From NCBI GenBank assembly GCA_036346255.1, contig CM070617.1, forward strand, positions 21,131,080 to 21,195,079: DNA of 64,000 bases, given 5' to 3'. Below, one piece after another: positions 13,220 through 24,748 of the stretch. Position 1 is the stretch's first letter, and every line of letters starts with the position of its first letter. Below the pieces are notes generated by a model. That model saw nothing but the letters and a program-made list of their open reading frames with translations, did not search any database and was not told the DNA's origin. Made by a program: the position numbers and the translations under genes. The DNA is from Ampelocalamus luodianensis (Eukaryota > Streptophyta > Magnoliopsida > Poales > Poaceae).

Positions 13220-14236
13220 ATACATGTGAGGATCCCAGTTTATTTGGCTTGTAATGCTTAACCATCCACTTGGTCCTAACATTACAAATCAAATAAACCA
13301 AGCCTCGAGATATGTATACTTCCCAGAAATGCAGTATACACACCCCGCTACAAAATTATGCATCAATTCCATCCATTCACATAGAACCGAAGCACAACAC
13401 AAGTACAAAAGACATACATAATAATAAGTTATTACAAAGAGGGGCCGACAGATAAATACCATCTGAATAACCAAGTTAACAATGAAGCAAAGGTGCCATA
13501 AGATGGCGATAAACAAAAGCCAATTAGTGTGCCTTTAACCCACAAGGGAACCAACCGACCGCCAAGCTAGTCGTCAAACCGCAAAGACATCTCACAAAAG
13601 GGAAGCCCTTGGGCTCACCTTCTTCCTCTGCAACAAAAATATTAAGCAAAGCGGATGAGTACAAAAATTATTTTTGTACTGCAAGACCGACGTGTAAGAT
13701 AACGTAACTATAAATAACTACATGCAAGCTTTATTTAAGTGGAGGAGGCTCTGGACTTATTTTCAAAGATAAAGCAAGTTTTATTTGCAATAATGTAATA
13801 CATTTGAAAGCAAGTTTGCAATTCATTTTTATTGTTCAAATAACCAGAGACAAAATATAATAATAGGTAGATGACAACAAGAATCCTTGAAGTGACTAAC
13901 CCAATAGTCACCACAACAATAGCATGAAGTACCCTTCATACCACCCATGTCAAGTTTAAGTTTTTAAAAGGTTGTAGTCTAGTTCTTGTGGAAATAACCA
14001 AGTGTGTCCATAACCTAGGACGAGGCTATTCGAATAGTTTTAACCCGTAGGGGTGTACCAATGTACCCACACGATAGACCGCCTTTCCACCACCCACGGT
14101 TAGCATACTTCCTTTGGTATGCCTAAGCACGACTAAGTCTAACAAGACGTCTTCCAATGGACGATGCTAATTAAGAGCCGCAATCCACGGGATAAGGATA
14201 CATTAAATGTACCTAACTGGTCCGCTAATGCCCTCC

Positions 14237-14257
14237 CACACACACACACACACACAT
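14237..14257. repeat. (CA)n microsatellite
   Basis: About ten CA dinucleotides inside the solo LTR. The copy 2 equivalent near 48158-48176 differs in length and has an interruption. Confidence 0.9.
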
Positions 14258-15455
14258 AGTTTCAACACACCCACCGACCAGCTCATAATTAACACCTTCC
14301 AAAGTACTTAGTCAAGAGAGGTTCCATATCCCCCTCGTGTGGTTAGCACGCAACAATTGCTTGGATCAATGGCACAAGTAACTCGGTCCTTAGGGACTTA
14401 GGCACCATTCCATTCACACCCAACAGATCACACCAACATACCATTGTGCCCAAGTCAAGATATAGTTTTTGTTTTCAGTTTTTGATTTGCAAATTAATAA
14501 AACACAAGGATTGGACATAATGGAATAATATAAGTATTTGTGTGATCAAGACCATCGACTAAGTCGATGATCGCCCAATACTACCGATATCTAGGCATGG
14601 CTAAGCACAATGTATTCGTAATCTACTAAGTGACAAGAGCTCATCCAACGAACTCTAATCACAGCAAATAACCTAGGCTCGGGTAGTAGAGGATAATTAT
14701 TTACCTACAGATTATGCAACTAGGGATTAACTAATCAATTTAACACAAAATAGCAATGCATACATACAAGTTAAACAAAGTATTAGACTTTAAAAGTAAT
14801 GGGATCAAATAGGAAATGATCAAACTGCTTACCTGGCTGCTGTGGCTCACTATGCTGCAGAGGATCACTCTCAAGATTAGCACAATCGTCGGAACCTAAC
14901 GAAAGAGCGAAACAGAAACGATAAGAACGAAAAACATCAAAAAGATTCAAAAACCAACTTCCTCCAAATGCTCTAAAAATTTCACAGCAGCAAGATCATG
15001 ATTTACAATGAATTTAGAAACAAGAACCAATTGATTTGGACTTTTATTGCAAAAGTTATGATCAAAGCAATTTGGTTCGGCTGAAAAAGTTGCAATCTGT
15101 TACTATTCACATAATTAAATTGTTTGGTGAAAATTTCTAGAAATGTGGTGTAGCTGAAATTTTTATGGTAGGTAGCTACTGACATTTTAAGGCTAACACA
15201 AGAGGTCTCACCTCAATTGGAGTTAAAATGATTTTGTTATGATTTTTCCAAATTATAAAACTAAGGCATGGTTAATCTCAGAATTAAAGACTGCTTTAAA
15301 ACATAGGTTATGCTAAAGTACTTTAACAAATGCATTTATAGAACTTTAGTTTATTAAATTTGGAGCTACAGAGAAGAAGATATGCATTTTTGAAGTTTAA
15401 AACAATTAATAAAGTGCAAGTAAAAGCTTTCGGGACTTATTCTGGAAAACCGACT

Positions 15456-16650
15456 CAAACTGGGGAGGTCGTGGGCCGTTGATCAAAAATCACACGGCAC
15501 ACGAGCACAGGCGCGAACTCCACCACGAGCACCTGGGCGCCAAGACCTCATCGCGCCTAGGGGAGGTCTTAGCCGTTAGATCCAGACTTGATGGTCTAGA
15601 TCTGACGAAGGAGGTCCTTGAGGTGGAGGTCTAAGAGAGGAGGTTCGGTCGGTGAGATCTGAAGGAGGGAGGTCGTTGACGGCTAAGATCTACTGAGGAG
15701 GTCTCAACTGCCAACGACTCCACCGATGGATTTAGATCCAATGGCCCAAATCAACATCGCATCCGGAGGGGTCCGAATGTTCTCCAGATCCGAGCCGTAG
15801 ATCTAGAGATGAACGACAAAGAGAGAAACTAAGCGATAGAGTTGTAAATAGACTGAGGAGGTCTAGCCCGTTAGATCTAAATCTAACGGTCCAGAACTGA
15901 CGGGGAGGTCCTAAAGCTACGGATCTAAATGGAGGAGGTCCTAGACGGTCACGATCTCCAGGGGGAGGTCCTGAACGGCTAAGATGAAAACGAGGAGGTG
16001 CGGGCGGCTAGGATCTCACCGAGGAGGTCATGGATGGCCATGATCTTCGGGAAGGTCCTACGCGACAAGTGTTTAACAGAGAGAGTGCGGACGGCTAGGA
16101 TCTCACCGAGGAGGTCCCGAACGGTCCCAGATCTAGGCGGGAGGTCTTGCGATCTTCTTCACAAAGGACCAGAGGTGGTCTTTTTATAAAGAGGACCCCA
16201 AAGGAAGTTTTGAAGGTTCTCTTTACAAAAGACTAGGGGTTGTCTTTTGCAAAGAGGACCCCTGGTCTTTTGCAAAGAGGACCTCGGTGCGGTGGCTCAA
16301 GGGTGGTTTTTATAAAACGACTAAGGAAGGTCTTTTCGCACGGAGGACCTCAAGGAGGTCATTTGCAAAGAGGACCTCAATGCGGAGGGTGATCCTAGCG
16401 GCTGGGATTTAACCTACGGAGGTCTTTAACGGCAAGGATTTCAGCGGGGAGGTCCTGGCAGCTAGAGACTTATACAAGGAGATCTAACGGTCAAGATCAA
16501 ATGAAGAGCTCATGAACGGCTACGACCACAACAAGGAGGTTCTAGGACATAAGCTTAAACAGAAAAAGGGATCGACGGTTTAGATCTAACTCGGGTGATC
16601 CGAGACGGTCAAGATGGGTTCTTAGGAGGTTTGAAGACTTAAAGGAACGC
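15456..16650 (+). repeat. GGAGGTC minisatellite inside the LTR
   Basis: Dozens of copies of ggaggtc recur every 30-45 bp, usually followed by cctgaacggctaagatct-like words (cggctaggatct, cggtccagatct). Related copies continue at about 17600-17870. Open frames here are by-products of the repeat and have no family resemblance. Many CTG and CAG sites in this block are altered between the two duplicate copies. Confidence 0.8.
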
Positions 16651-18449
16651 ACACGCCGACAAGAACAACATTTAACACTAATGATTGGGCTCTCGGACAA
16701 CTTAAATGCTAATCATTAGGCTACAAAGACTTGCCCGAGTAAGGCACGACAAAAACACGACTTCGGTTTTTAGCTCATCGCCGACGACGGGGACTTCGCC
16801 GGCGAAAACCAAAAGCACGGCTAGGTTCCAAATAGTAAGGAGAACCTACAGGCACCGAGAACTAGGGCTAGAGTGCATCCTACCGGCGGCTAGCCGGAGA
16901 TGACCGAAGGAGACCAACTACGGCAAAATGAAAAGCTAACGAGGTTCGAAACGACCGGGTTTCCAAACTAAAATACTAACCTGGGAAAGAAGGAGGTCCA
17001 GGGATGGTCGCAAGAACTCCGGTGACGGTGGTGCTCGCTGGGGTTGGGGAAGACGACCAATCCGGCCCCGAAAACAGGCTCCCCAATTTGTCAACCTCTG
17101 TGAAGGTTAAACAAAACGAGTTAGGGAGGCTTGAGGTGACCAAGAGAACAAAAGAATAGCCAATATTGCAATATTGAACCACTGGAGCTCGGAGGTCGCC
17201 TGGGAGCTCCAAGGTCCAACAATGGTGGCAAAGCTTTCGGGTATTTTGAGCACAAGAGTAGAGAAAGAAGCTAGAGGTGCAAGAATGGATCCAAAGAAGC
17301 TTAAGGGAGAAGCTCGGGCTCAAAATATAGCCGGAGAGGAAGAACAAAGGCAGTGTCCACGGTTTCAACAAGCTAGGACACTCGAAATGATGGGAGTAGG
17401 TGTCAGAGAGACTTTTGAGCAAAAGGGGCTGCCACACAATTAATGTTGGCAGCACATAGCCGTTTGTCAGCCCTAGAGTTGACAAGGCACCGCTCTCTAC
17501 TGCCATGCACAAAAATTGATAATGACCAGGCCCCACCAGTCAGTGAGAGGACCAGGGAGGACTGGTCAACAAGTGTAACGGTTGGAATCCGCACTGAGCT
17601 CCCACTAGGGAGGTCTGAACGGTTGGATGAGAATCTAAGGGCTCAGATTCTAAATAAGGATTAGAGGTTCTAGCACTTAGGGGAGGTCTGAGCCACAGAT
17701 ATGAAGATGGGCGGCCCATGATCACCCAAGTGCTAGGGGTGGTCGAGGAGGTCTGAGGAGGACGCCCCAGGGTGGTCTTTGCAAAAGATGCAAAGGAGGT
17801 CCTAGGGGAGGTCCTAGAGGGTTGTCTTTTCAAATAGAACATGAGGAGGTCGCGACGGTTGGATCCAAATCCAACGGTCGACACTCACACGCCCAACTGC
17901 CCGAGCCCGACGCAGCTAGGCGGCTCGGTGCGACCAAGACCTGGAGGTTGGACTTAGGGTATTTTGAACTGAGATCTTGAAGGGATTTTTAGAGGTAGCA
18001 AACTAGCTCTAAATTTTATGAAATTTTGACAGTAGCTTGCTAACCTTGAGATGGACCATGTGTAAAAATTTTCAGAGGTTTTTGTGTTGTACATTTTCCT
18101 CCAAAATTATACAATGCTTTGAGCTAGGGTTTGACTGCATGTCAAACAAGTTTGACTGACCCTTAAAAATATTCGAACAATTTCTAAAATTGTTAAATTT
18201 TTCAGAGGGTCACATATCAACCCTAGGACTTAGGAAAAATATTTCCCGAGAAGGATCACAAGATTGGACAAGATTGTTTTTTTGGAGGATCAAGATTTGG
18301 ATCAAAAGATTTGTGACTTTGTATTTCCATACTCTTGTACAATAATTGTTTAGTACACACAGAAATACATGATGTAAGAAAAGTTTTAATTTCTACTCAT
18401 TTTCTTACATTTGAAACACAAGTACTGAAATTTGGGATGTTACAATACA

Positions 18450-20117
18450 CGAATGCATAATAAAACATATGCATATATTCAAGTTAGACTTTTAGTGGAG
18501 TTCAACCTATATTTTGGATCCGAAGAATGCAACAAGATATAGAAATATGATGTCGAATGCATACCTCTTTGATTTTCACCTTTTTATCCAATTGAGACTA
18601 AACAATATGTATAATAATAAAAGTGTTAGTATCACAAATAGATTTATCATTAATTACTAAAATACTCCATTAACTCATAATAGCGAGTTTAGATTCTTCA
18701 AAAGTCCAATAATCTGACCACTTTCTTGTCTCTTCTCCTCTTCTGCTCAACAAAAAAATGGGAAAAAAAAGATAACTTCATCACCTGTGTTGTAGGTGAC
18801 TGTAATTCAAAGTGAGCTACAAATTAGCATGTACAATCATCGAAAAAAACTAGGAGCACAGTGTTACATTTTCACAATAAAAAATTGTTCATACACAAAC
18901 AACATTGTACTCCAATAACAAAGCCATGAACATCCATGTTCCAGGCTTCCTACATAGCATACCGTATAGCTTGCTTGTATCTAGTTGTTTCACGACCTTC
19001 TTATAGAACAATGTAGTGCCACACAGTAGACAATGGAATTATGAAGTCAATCCTTTCTTAACAAACTCAATCGACAACTAGGATCAACAAATTGGGAGTA
19101 CTGCATACATCACTGCAAATGGTTTAGTACCAATTTTAAAATACTACTAGTATTGAGAGTTGACAACCATAGCTATCAGATTCTGCATAATGACTGCACA
19201 ACTATCGTTAGGTTAAATAAATTATTTTTTTTCTTACACAACGTAACCTTGTTTCAGTTTTTAGTTAGTACTATTACTGTATATATAATAGCACTTAATT
19301 CAGTCATCTAGTACGAGTAGCTTAGAACAAATTCGTTGCTGGATAAGTGGAGTTGTTGCGAAATGAAGCGGACAGCTAAAAGTTCCATTTAAGAAAATCA
19401 CTTACACAACCACAACAAAAGGGCTGCCAACTAAAACAAAGAAGCATCCCAGTTCTAATAATATAAATTCTATTTAGATTAATTTCTGGTGATCGAGCGT
19501 ATCATGCTCCTCAATTCCAAACAGACTTGTCGCACAAGATAAAATGACAACAATGTGTGCATGTAAATATGTAGCAAATGAAAGAAGCTGAGAATTGGAT
19601 TAGATAATCTTTTTGGTTGCTGCCATCACTACCAACATGCAAATTATAACCATTGATTCATAAATTAGCCTAACAGACAAGCAAAGATCATTATAATCAA
19701 TAACTACGATACTTCGACTTTCATGTGGGGAAGCTACTATACCCAACGACCCAAGCAACTAGTAGGAGTAGTATGAGTTAGAATCGAATAGATTAGTATT
19801 AGGAGTTAGAATTAGTTTTAGAGATCAGAAAGAATATAACATTACAACTAACACTGCACCATGATCAACTCAGATTCAGTGTCAAGCAATGCAACTACTT
19901 TGCCATATGAGTGTTCAACAGAGAACTTCATAGCAGTAACCACTGAAGCATCCTCAGCATGACGACTGCAGCATTTGAGTTCATATTCTAGTCTCCTTCC
20001 CCAGTATAGTTTGATATGGTTTGTTCAAAGCATAAGAGCATTGAGTATACTAGTATGGTTATGTACACAAGTTAGTGGTGTTATTATGAATTGAGCAGTA
20101 GACTGTAGGTCGCTTAC
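18450..20117. other. Right part of dispersed repeat; no gene seen
   Basis: AT-rich sequence continuing the repeat interrupted by the solo LTR. A phrase around 18640 (attaattactaaaata) resembles one near 12465 (attaattaccaagata), suggesting an internally repeated element. I see no coding frame that I can support. The sequence is shared with 52356-54017. Confidence 0.5.
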
Positions 20118-21027
20118 CATTTTGTTGTCATCTTTGATCTCAAGCACGCAACCATCCTGGTTCGGTTTGAGGTCATCAGTAATGGATAATTTGGAGTTGT
20201 TAAAAGACCATTTGTTTTCCTTGAGCTAGTTGAAATGACTTTTTTTTTGACAACTTTGCTACTCCAACCAATTCTATAACGAGAGCCATGCCATTCTTTG
20301 CCTTGTGCTTCCTGAGGTAAAGGGGAGGTATTACCCATTAGCAAGAGGGATTCACACCAGAAGCAATTGATATCTTGTTCTTAAACAGTCTCCAAGAACG
20401 AGTTTGAAGGGATAGTTAAATACTGCTACATAAGTTGGACATCGGTTCCTACTGCAAATACCAATTTTCAATCTGAAATGAATAAATAGCGATACCATAT
20501 TGTATTATGTTGTAGTAATCAGCATACAAATGCATTTCTTGACTCAATGTACTGTTCTCTGATATAGGTTACTACGAATGGAGAGAATCTATTAATTCCA
20601 CGAGGGCAGAAAAGAATCAGACATGACACCATTCAAACAACTAGAGGATATGATATTCACCAGTAACATATCAATGATTCAACGACAACATCCTAGAACA
20701 AATCATCGATTGAGATCAGCGCAACTCAGATCTAGAGAAAAGAACTTGGCACATTTTGCTTCATACCTCCTTAGATTTGGATGAAGAGGTGGGCTTCACG
20801 GTGTTGTCGACGAAGGAGCTCAGCATGGCGGAGCTTCGAAGAAGAGGAGGAGGTCGATTCTGGCGAGGGAGGCGGCTCGGAGGTTGACTTGCATAGCATC
20901 CGGCCAGAGGTGAGCCCAGGTGTCCGGTGGCGGCGCCAAACCCTAGCCAATGTTGTCGAGGCAGGGAGCTGCGAGGTGATCTTTGGTGGCCATCCTTGCT
21001 AGGGGAGGAGGAGAGGATGTCGGTCAT
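20118..21027 (-). CDS. Unassigned spliced candidate, minus strand
   Basis: I do not recognise this gene. Two exon-like blocks are visible on the minus strand. Block 1 (21027 down to 20767) opens with an ATG, is Ser/Pro/Arg-rich, and ends at a good donor (AAGGAG|GTATGA). Block 2 ends at 20118 with a donor (AAAATG|GTAAGC), and its most protein-like frame near that donor contains LSITDDLKPNQDGC. The acceptor of block 2 and the later exons are not found, so the model is partial. The candidate sits head to head with LSM3, about 0.7 kb away, and could share its promoter region. It could also be a non-coding transcript or the first exons of a derelict element. The same blocks occur in copy 2. Confidence 0.3.
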
Positions 21028-21395
21028 GGCGCAGAGGAGGAGATGTGGTGCAGCGGTCGGGCGGAGGTGATCCCAGGGGCTAGGAAGTCATGAGGGCGGG
21101 AGGTGTGCGACGACGTCAGTCACGAGAGGAGAGAGCGCGTGAGGCGTCGCGCGATGTGTCCCAACGCGACGGGAGGAAAATTCCCCGCGTGGGCACACGA
21201 TTATTATTTCCCCGTGGAAACAACGCGGAATAGGTCGTGGATTTCACTTTCCCGTGTCATCCAAATGACCCGATTCTGTGGAGGGGGCAAATCTCCCCGA
21301 GGGCTTTCCATCTGAGGAATTGGCCGGGATTGGAGTTCCAAACAAATCCTAAAGGGGGTAAATAGGCTTTTTCTACCACGGAGGATAGTAGTATT
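21028..21395. other. Intergenic, possible MITE end
   Basis: GC-rich region between the unassigned minus-strand candidate and LSM3. A block at about 21290-21350 (ccgggattggagttccaaacaaatcc) has the look of a grass MITE terminus, but I could not find a partner end. Copy 2 shows shortened C and G runs here. Confidence 0.4.
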
Positions 21396-21399
21396 GCGT

Positions 21400-21704
21400 T
21401 GGGCTGCCCGTGATGCCTGGGCCTTCTTTACTAATTTTATTGGGCCAATTTATAGGGTGTAGATGCCGAGATGAAAAGTTGGCCTTTGACTAAGTGAACA
21501 ACACATTTTCTGAAGCCCAGCATCTGACAATATGGGCTTCAAATAAGCCCAGTAGGCCCATTGACACAGCCTTTGTAGGCGTACTGCCAAGCTAAACAGG
21601 GAGAGATCCAGCACGGCAGCACCACCACCCAAAAACGCGAGCGCATCTGAAGCCGAAGCTTACCGCGGGCGGCTTGGCGAGTTCGGTTGGGTAGCTAGGG
21701 TTTA
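21400..21704 (+). promoter_or_regulatory. LSM3 promoter: TGGGCY sites and telo-box
   Basis: TGGGCT/TGGGCC and their complements occur repeatedly between 21400 and 21562 (for example 21400, around 21418, 21462 and 21515-21560). A telo-box (tagggttta, reverse of AAACCCTA types) lies at 21696-21704, 41 bp before the ATG. In plants these site II and telo-box elements mark housekeeping genes of the translation and RNA machinery and are bound by TCP-type factors. The binding is inferred, not seen. No clear TATA box is present. Confidence 0.6.
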
Positions 21705-21744
21705 GGTTTCAGGCCGCGGAGCGACAGGAAGGGAGGCGGAGGCG

Positions 21745-23953
21745 ATGGCGTCGGCTGAGGAGGAGATCGCGGTGAAGGAGCCGCTGGATCTGATAAGGCT
21801 CAGCCTCGACGAGCGCATCTACGTCAAGCTCCGGTCCGACCGCGAGCTCCGCGGCAAGCTCCATGTAAACCCTTGCGCTTTTCCTACAATTTATTTGCTG
21901 TCTTTTGTGCTGTGATTGTGCTTGATGGGGTGTACTGTGGAATAGTTCCTGGTTACACGGTCCTGGTGCTTCCGGCCGTGGTGGTTGCCGATGTAAAGCA
22001 GCGATTTGTCATGGGCGCAGAGTTGAGCATTTAGGCTGCCAATTTCGTCACTTCTTTCGTTTGGTTGTTTAGATCGTATCCCCACTATGTTTGATACCAT
22101 AAGTGATCCGAACTAAATGTGGCAGTTTATGTGTAATGCAACAATTTGATGAAAATTGGAGAGTGGCAGGTTAAATATCTTCATGTGCATTAGCATAAAA
22201 AATGCCTCTGTAGCAATTTGAAAGCATATATAAGGATAATCATGTCAATAACATAAAACTGTTGGGGCATTTATCAGGGTTGTTGGTAGCAGGGATGCAT
22301 TCCTGGCTTTTGTGCTCTCATTTTAGGCATGCCTTGGTAACATAGTTTTATACTACGCAAGCTATCCTACACCTCAAAGCCATGATCAATCAACAATTTT
22401 CCATGGACATCATTGTGTTGACCACTTGGGCAATCTGGATCACAAGGAACAATCTTATATTCAAGCAACAGACCCATCGGTAGCTGCTTGGCGGTTTCAA
22501 TTCATCAAGGAGTTTACCTTGATCAAATTTCGGGCTAAACCTCAGCTTAAGCCTCTTTTAACGGCCTGGCTTGATAATTTCAGATGACCTAGGCTTTGTC
22601 AGGAAGTGCTGTTTACTTCCCTGTGCGGCCTTTTTTCTTCTATTTCTTCTTTTCTTTCTTTCTTTCTTTTTCTTCTCTTTGCTGTCTCTTGATTTATTTG
22701 TACTTTGGTATTTATTTTTATGTACTGTAGGAGCCTCTCCTACTGTTACATGCTAAAAAAACATAGTTTTATACTAATTTGTAGAGAATCTTATGGTGAA
22801 TGATAAATTGATAATGCTACATGCTGTGCATCTTTCAATTGTTTGCCACCCTGCCATGGCTTGCTTTTAGTTTGTGCTGCCCCCATCCTTTATCACGCGA
22901 CTGTAAAAGTCCTTACGTGTTTTTGTCCACCTTGTAATCCTGTGGAGGTCCATATCTAATAACATGTTAATCGTCCGGGATGGCAGTTGCTGAGATGTCT
23001 TTCTTGCCTTTTACCTAGGCATACGATCAACACTTAAACATGATCCTTGGAGATGTCGAGGAGACCGTGACAACTGTTGAGATTGATGACGAAACATATG
23101 AAGAAATTGTGCGCGTAAGTGCTCTGACTTTTATTTTTAATTTTTTTTTTTTATGAATATTCTGTAATGCTAATACTTTTGAAGGTCAAATTGTGATTGT
23201 TTCTGCAAACTATAACCATTGATGAACATGGTATTTGATGCATATCAATGGAAAAAATGATTGCTTTCTTTGGTGTGTGTTTAGGATTGTGTGCGGTACT
23301 TCCTTGCACACATTTTTCCATGAAGTGTCAATGTGTTTATCATGGGATTGGCATCCATCGAACATCATTAGAGCACAAAGCTATTTGAATTTTTTAGACT
23401 TCTGGAGCTTTATGTTTCTGATTTACTGTGATATAAGATGAATCTTGTTTTACAAGGCTATAATGACTTGTTTCTAGAGTAATCTAATGCTATGGGAAAA
23501 TTATTTATATTACCTATTGCTAATCTGTGAAATGTGTTATGAGGATTGTTGAAATATAAGTGAATTGTCCACCTTTCCTCATCAGCTTAAGCTTTTGGGT
23601 GAATTGGTTGGTGCATACAACTCAATATAGTATCAGAGCCAAGAGGTCTTGAGTTCAAGACCCGGTTGGTGCAATTAAAAATAATAATTGCAGCCCACTT
23701 CTATTCCACGTCTTAGGCCTGAGGGAGCCTACACGTGAGGGGGAGTGTTGAAGTATAAGTGAATTGTCCACCTTTCCTCATCAGCTTAAGCTTTTGGGTG
23801 CATTGGTTGGTGCATGCAATTCAATAAGGATGTTGTTATACTAACTATTTGCTAAATATTGTGCCTTTCCAGACCACTAAGCGTACCATCCCCTTCCTTT
23901 TTGTCCGAGGTGATGGCGTTATATTGGTTTCACCACCCCTGCGAACTGCGTGA
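21745..23953 (+). CDS. LSM3: Sm-like protein LSM3, copy 1
   Basis: Three exons: 21745-21864, 23019-23114 and 23873-23953, all with GT-AG introns, giving 98 residues, the usual length for plant LSM3. The Sm1 motif runs from about residue 20 (LDERIYVKLRSDRELRGKLH, then AYDQHLNMILGDVEE), and the Sm2 motif is PFLFVRGDGVILVSPPLR near the C-terminus. LSM3 is a subunit of the heptameric LSm2-8 ring that binds the 3' oligo(U) of U6 snRNA in the nucleus and of LSm1-7, which promotes decapping in the cytoplasm. Intron 1 (1.15 kb) contains a 5'-truncated LINE and intron 2 contains a SMART element. The protein from copy 2 is identical. The start is the first ATG and gives the family N-terminus. Confidence 0.97.
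22356..22759 (+). mobile_element. 5'-truncated LINE in LSM3 intron 1
   Basis: A 404 bp insertion flanked by a perfect 17 bp target duplication (22339-22355 and 22760-22776) and ending in an A run. The plus strand encodes LTTWAIWITRNNLIFKQQ, a motif typical of the C-terminal end of plant LINE reverse transcriptase polyproteins, followed by a stop and a T-rich 3' UTR with a (TTTC)n stretch. It is same-sense with LSM3. It is dead, since only the 3' end was copied, as is usual for target-primed reverse transcription. Confidence 0.9.
23547..23826 (+). mobile_element. SMART/TRIM miniature LTR retrotransposon
   Basis: Two 81 bp direct repeats (23547-23627 and 23746-23826) begin TGTTGAA and end CAATA. 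After the left one comes tagtatcagagcc, a primer-binding site of the initiator-Met tRNA type. Before the right one is a purine run gtgagggggag. A perfect 5 bp duplication aggat flanks the whole (23542-23546 and 23827-23831). At 280 bp with no coding region it matches the SMART class of grass genomes. It lies in LSM3 intron 2, about 46 bp upstream of exon 3, so it sits close to the branch-point region. Confidence 0.92.
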
Positions 23954-24748
23954 AGTTAAAGAGATCCTGCAGATGGTCAACTATGACTGGTGTATTTGGT
24001 CTGTTGATGACATGGAGTGTATGTTATGTGCTGCACTGTTACTGTTTCTGATGGATTGTTACAGTTGTAGGTTTAGCATGCGGTACGATTGTGTAACAAC
24101 TGCTTGTGTTTGAATTGATCTGATTGCGACGCTAGTTTCTATTCCATGTCGAATTAATATTGCGTTTATTATCAGCTTAATCTACTCATTTGCCAAAGGT
24201 TAATCTTGCTTGGAGTAGCATGACTTGCACATTTGCGCTGTATTTGAGTGGCTTGGCGTAGTACTATTGGAAGAGAATAGGCTGCTTTGTGCAAAGATCG
24301 GCAAAATCCCGCACCGTCTTGTGTTCTTGTCTGCTGGTCTTGATTGTAGTTGTTTTGAGGACCGTGCAAACGCGAAAGGAACGCGCATGTTTGAACGTGA
24401 AACTAATCCGACCCAACTCCTCACATCCAAACATGAAGTTGTGCTAAGCTGCAGCAGCAGCACGAATTTCTCTGCAATACAAGTAACTTTTGCGTTCTGG
24501 GATTTTTACGGGATTTCCCCACCATAGAAACCCACCCAGGACCAGGATTCGATTCCCAATACACTAGGAGCAAGAAGCAAAGAACAGAATATTGTGACGG
24601 GGCCAATTCACGATTCCCAAGCCACATCAAGAATACTTCTGGTAACCGAAAAAGGTCAATAGCTCTTCTTGGCTTCTTGCTTGCCTTCGCTCCACCCGAA
24701 CAACAGAGAGACGAAGAAGAGAAGGCGCAGAGAAGGTAATCGCGAGCC
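23954..24748 (+). promoter_or_regulatory. LSM3 3' region and BOLA2 promoter
   Basis: About 0.8 kb separates the LSM3 stop from the BOLA2 start, with both genes on the same strand. It must hold the LSM3 3' UTR and poly(A) site and the BOLA2 promoter and 5' UTR. Open frames here lack family resemblance. I see no convincing TATA box. Confidence 0.5.

Larger units (their letters stand above)
13225..18444 (-). mobile_element. Solo LTR, Tekay-like (5.2 kb)
   Basis: The element starts TGTGAGGATCCC and ends GGGATGTTACA, so its ends are imperfect inverted repeats beginning TG and ending CA. It is flanked by a perfect 5 bp duplication ataca (13220-13224 and 18445-18449). Read on the minus strand it opens TGTAACATCCC, like the start of many grass Ty3/gypsy (Tekay/chromovirus) LTRs. 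There is no internal gag-pol and no second copy of the end sequence, which argues for a solo LTR left by recombination. It interrupts the surrounding dispersed repeat. Family assignment is from memory of LTR ends. Confidence 0.7.

Noticed and set aside
14237..14257. CA repeat considered as part of a CRISPR-like or regulatory array
   Set aside because: Plain dinucleotide microsatellite. No spaced repeats or cas genes occur in this eukaryotic window.
16976..17536. 186-codon minus-strand open frame inside the LTR
   Set aside because: Low-complexity Ser/Leu/Pro content within an LTR. Copy 2 breaks it, and it matches no gag or pol motif.
10650..18450. Full-length LTR retrotransposon spanning the whole repeat
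   Set aside because: No paired LTRs, primer-binding site or gag-pol found. Only the internal solo LTR has convincing ends and a target duplication.
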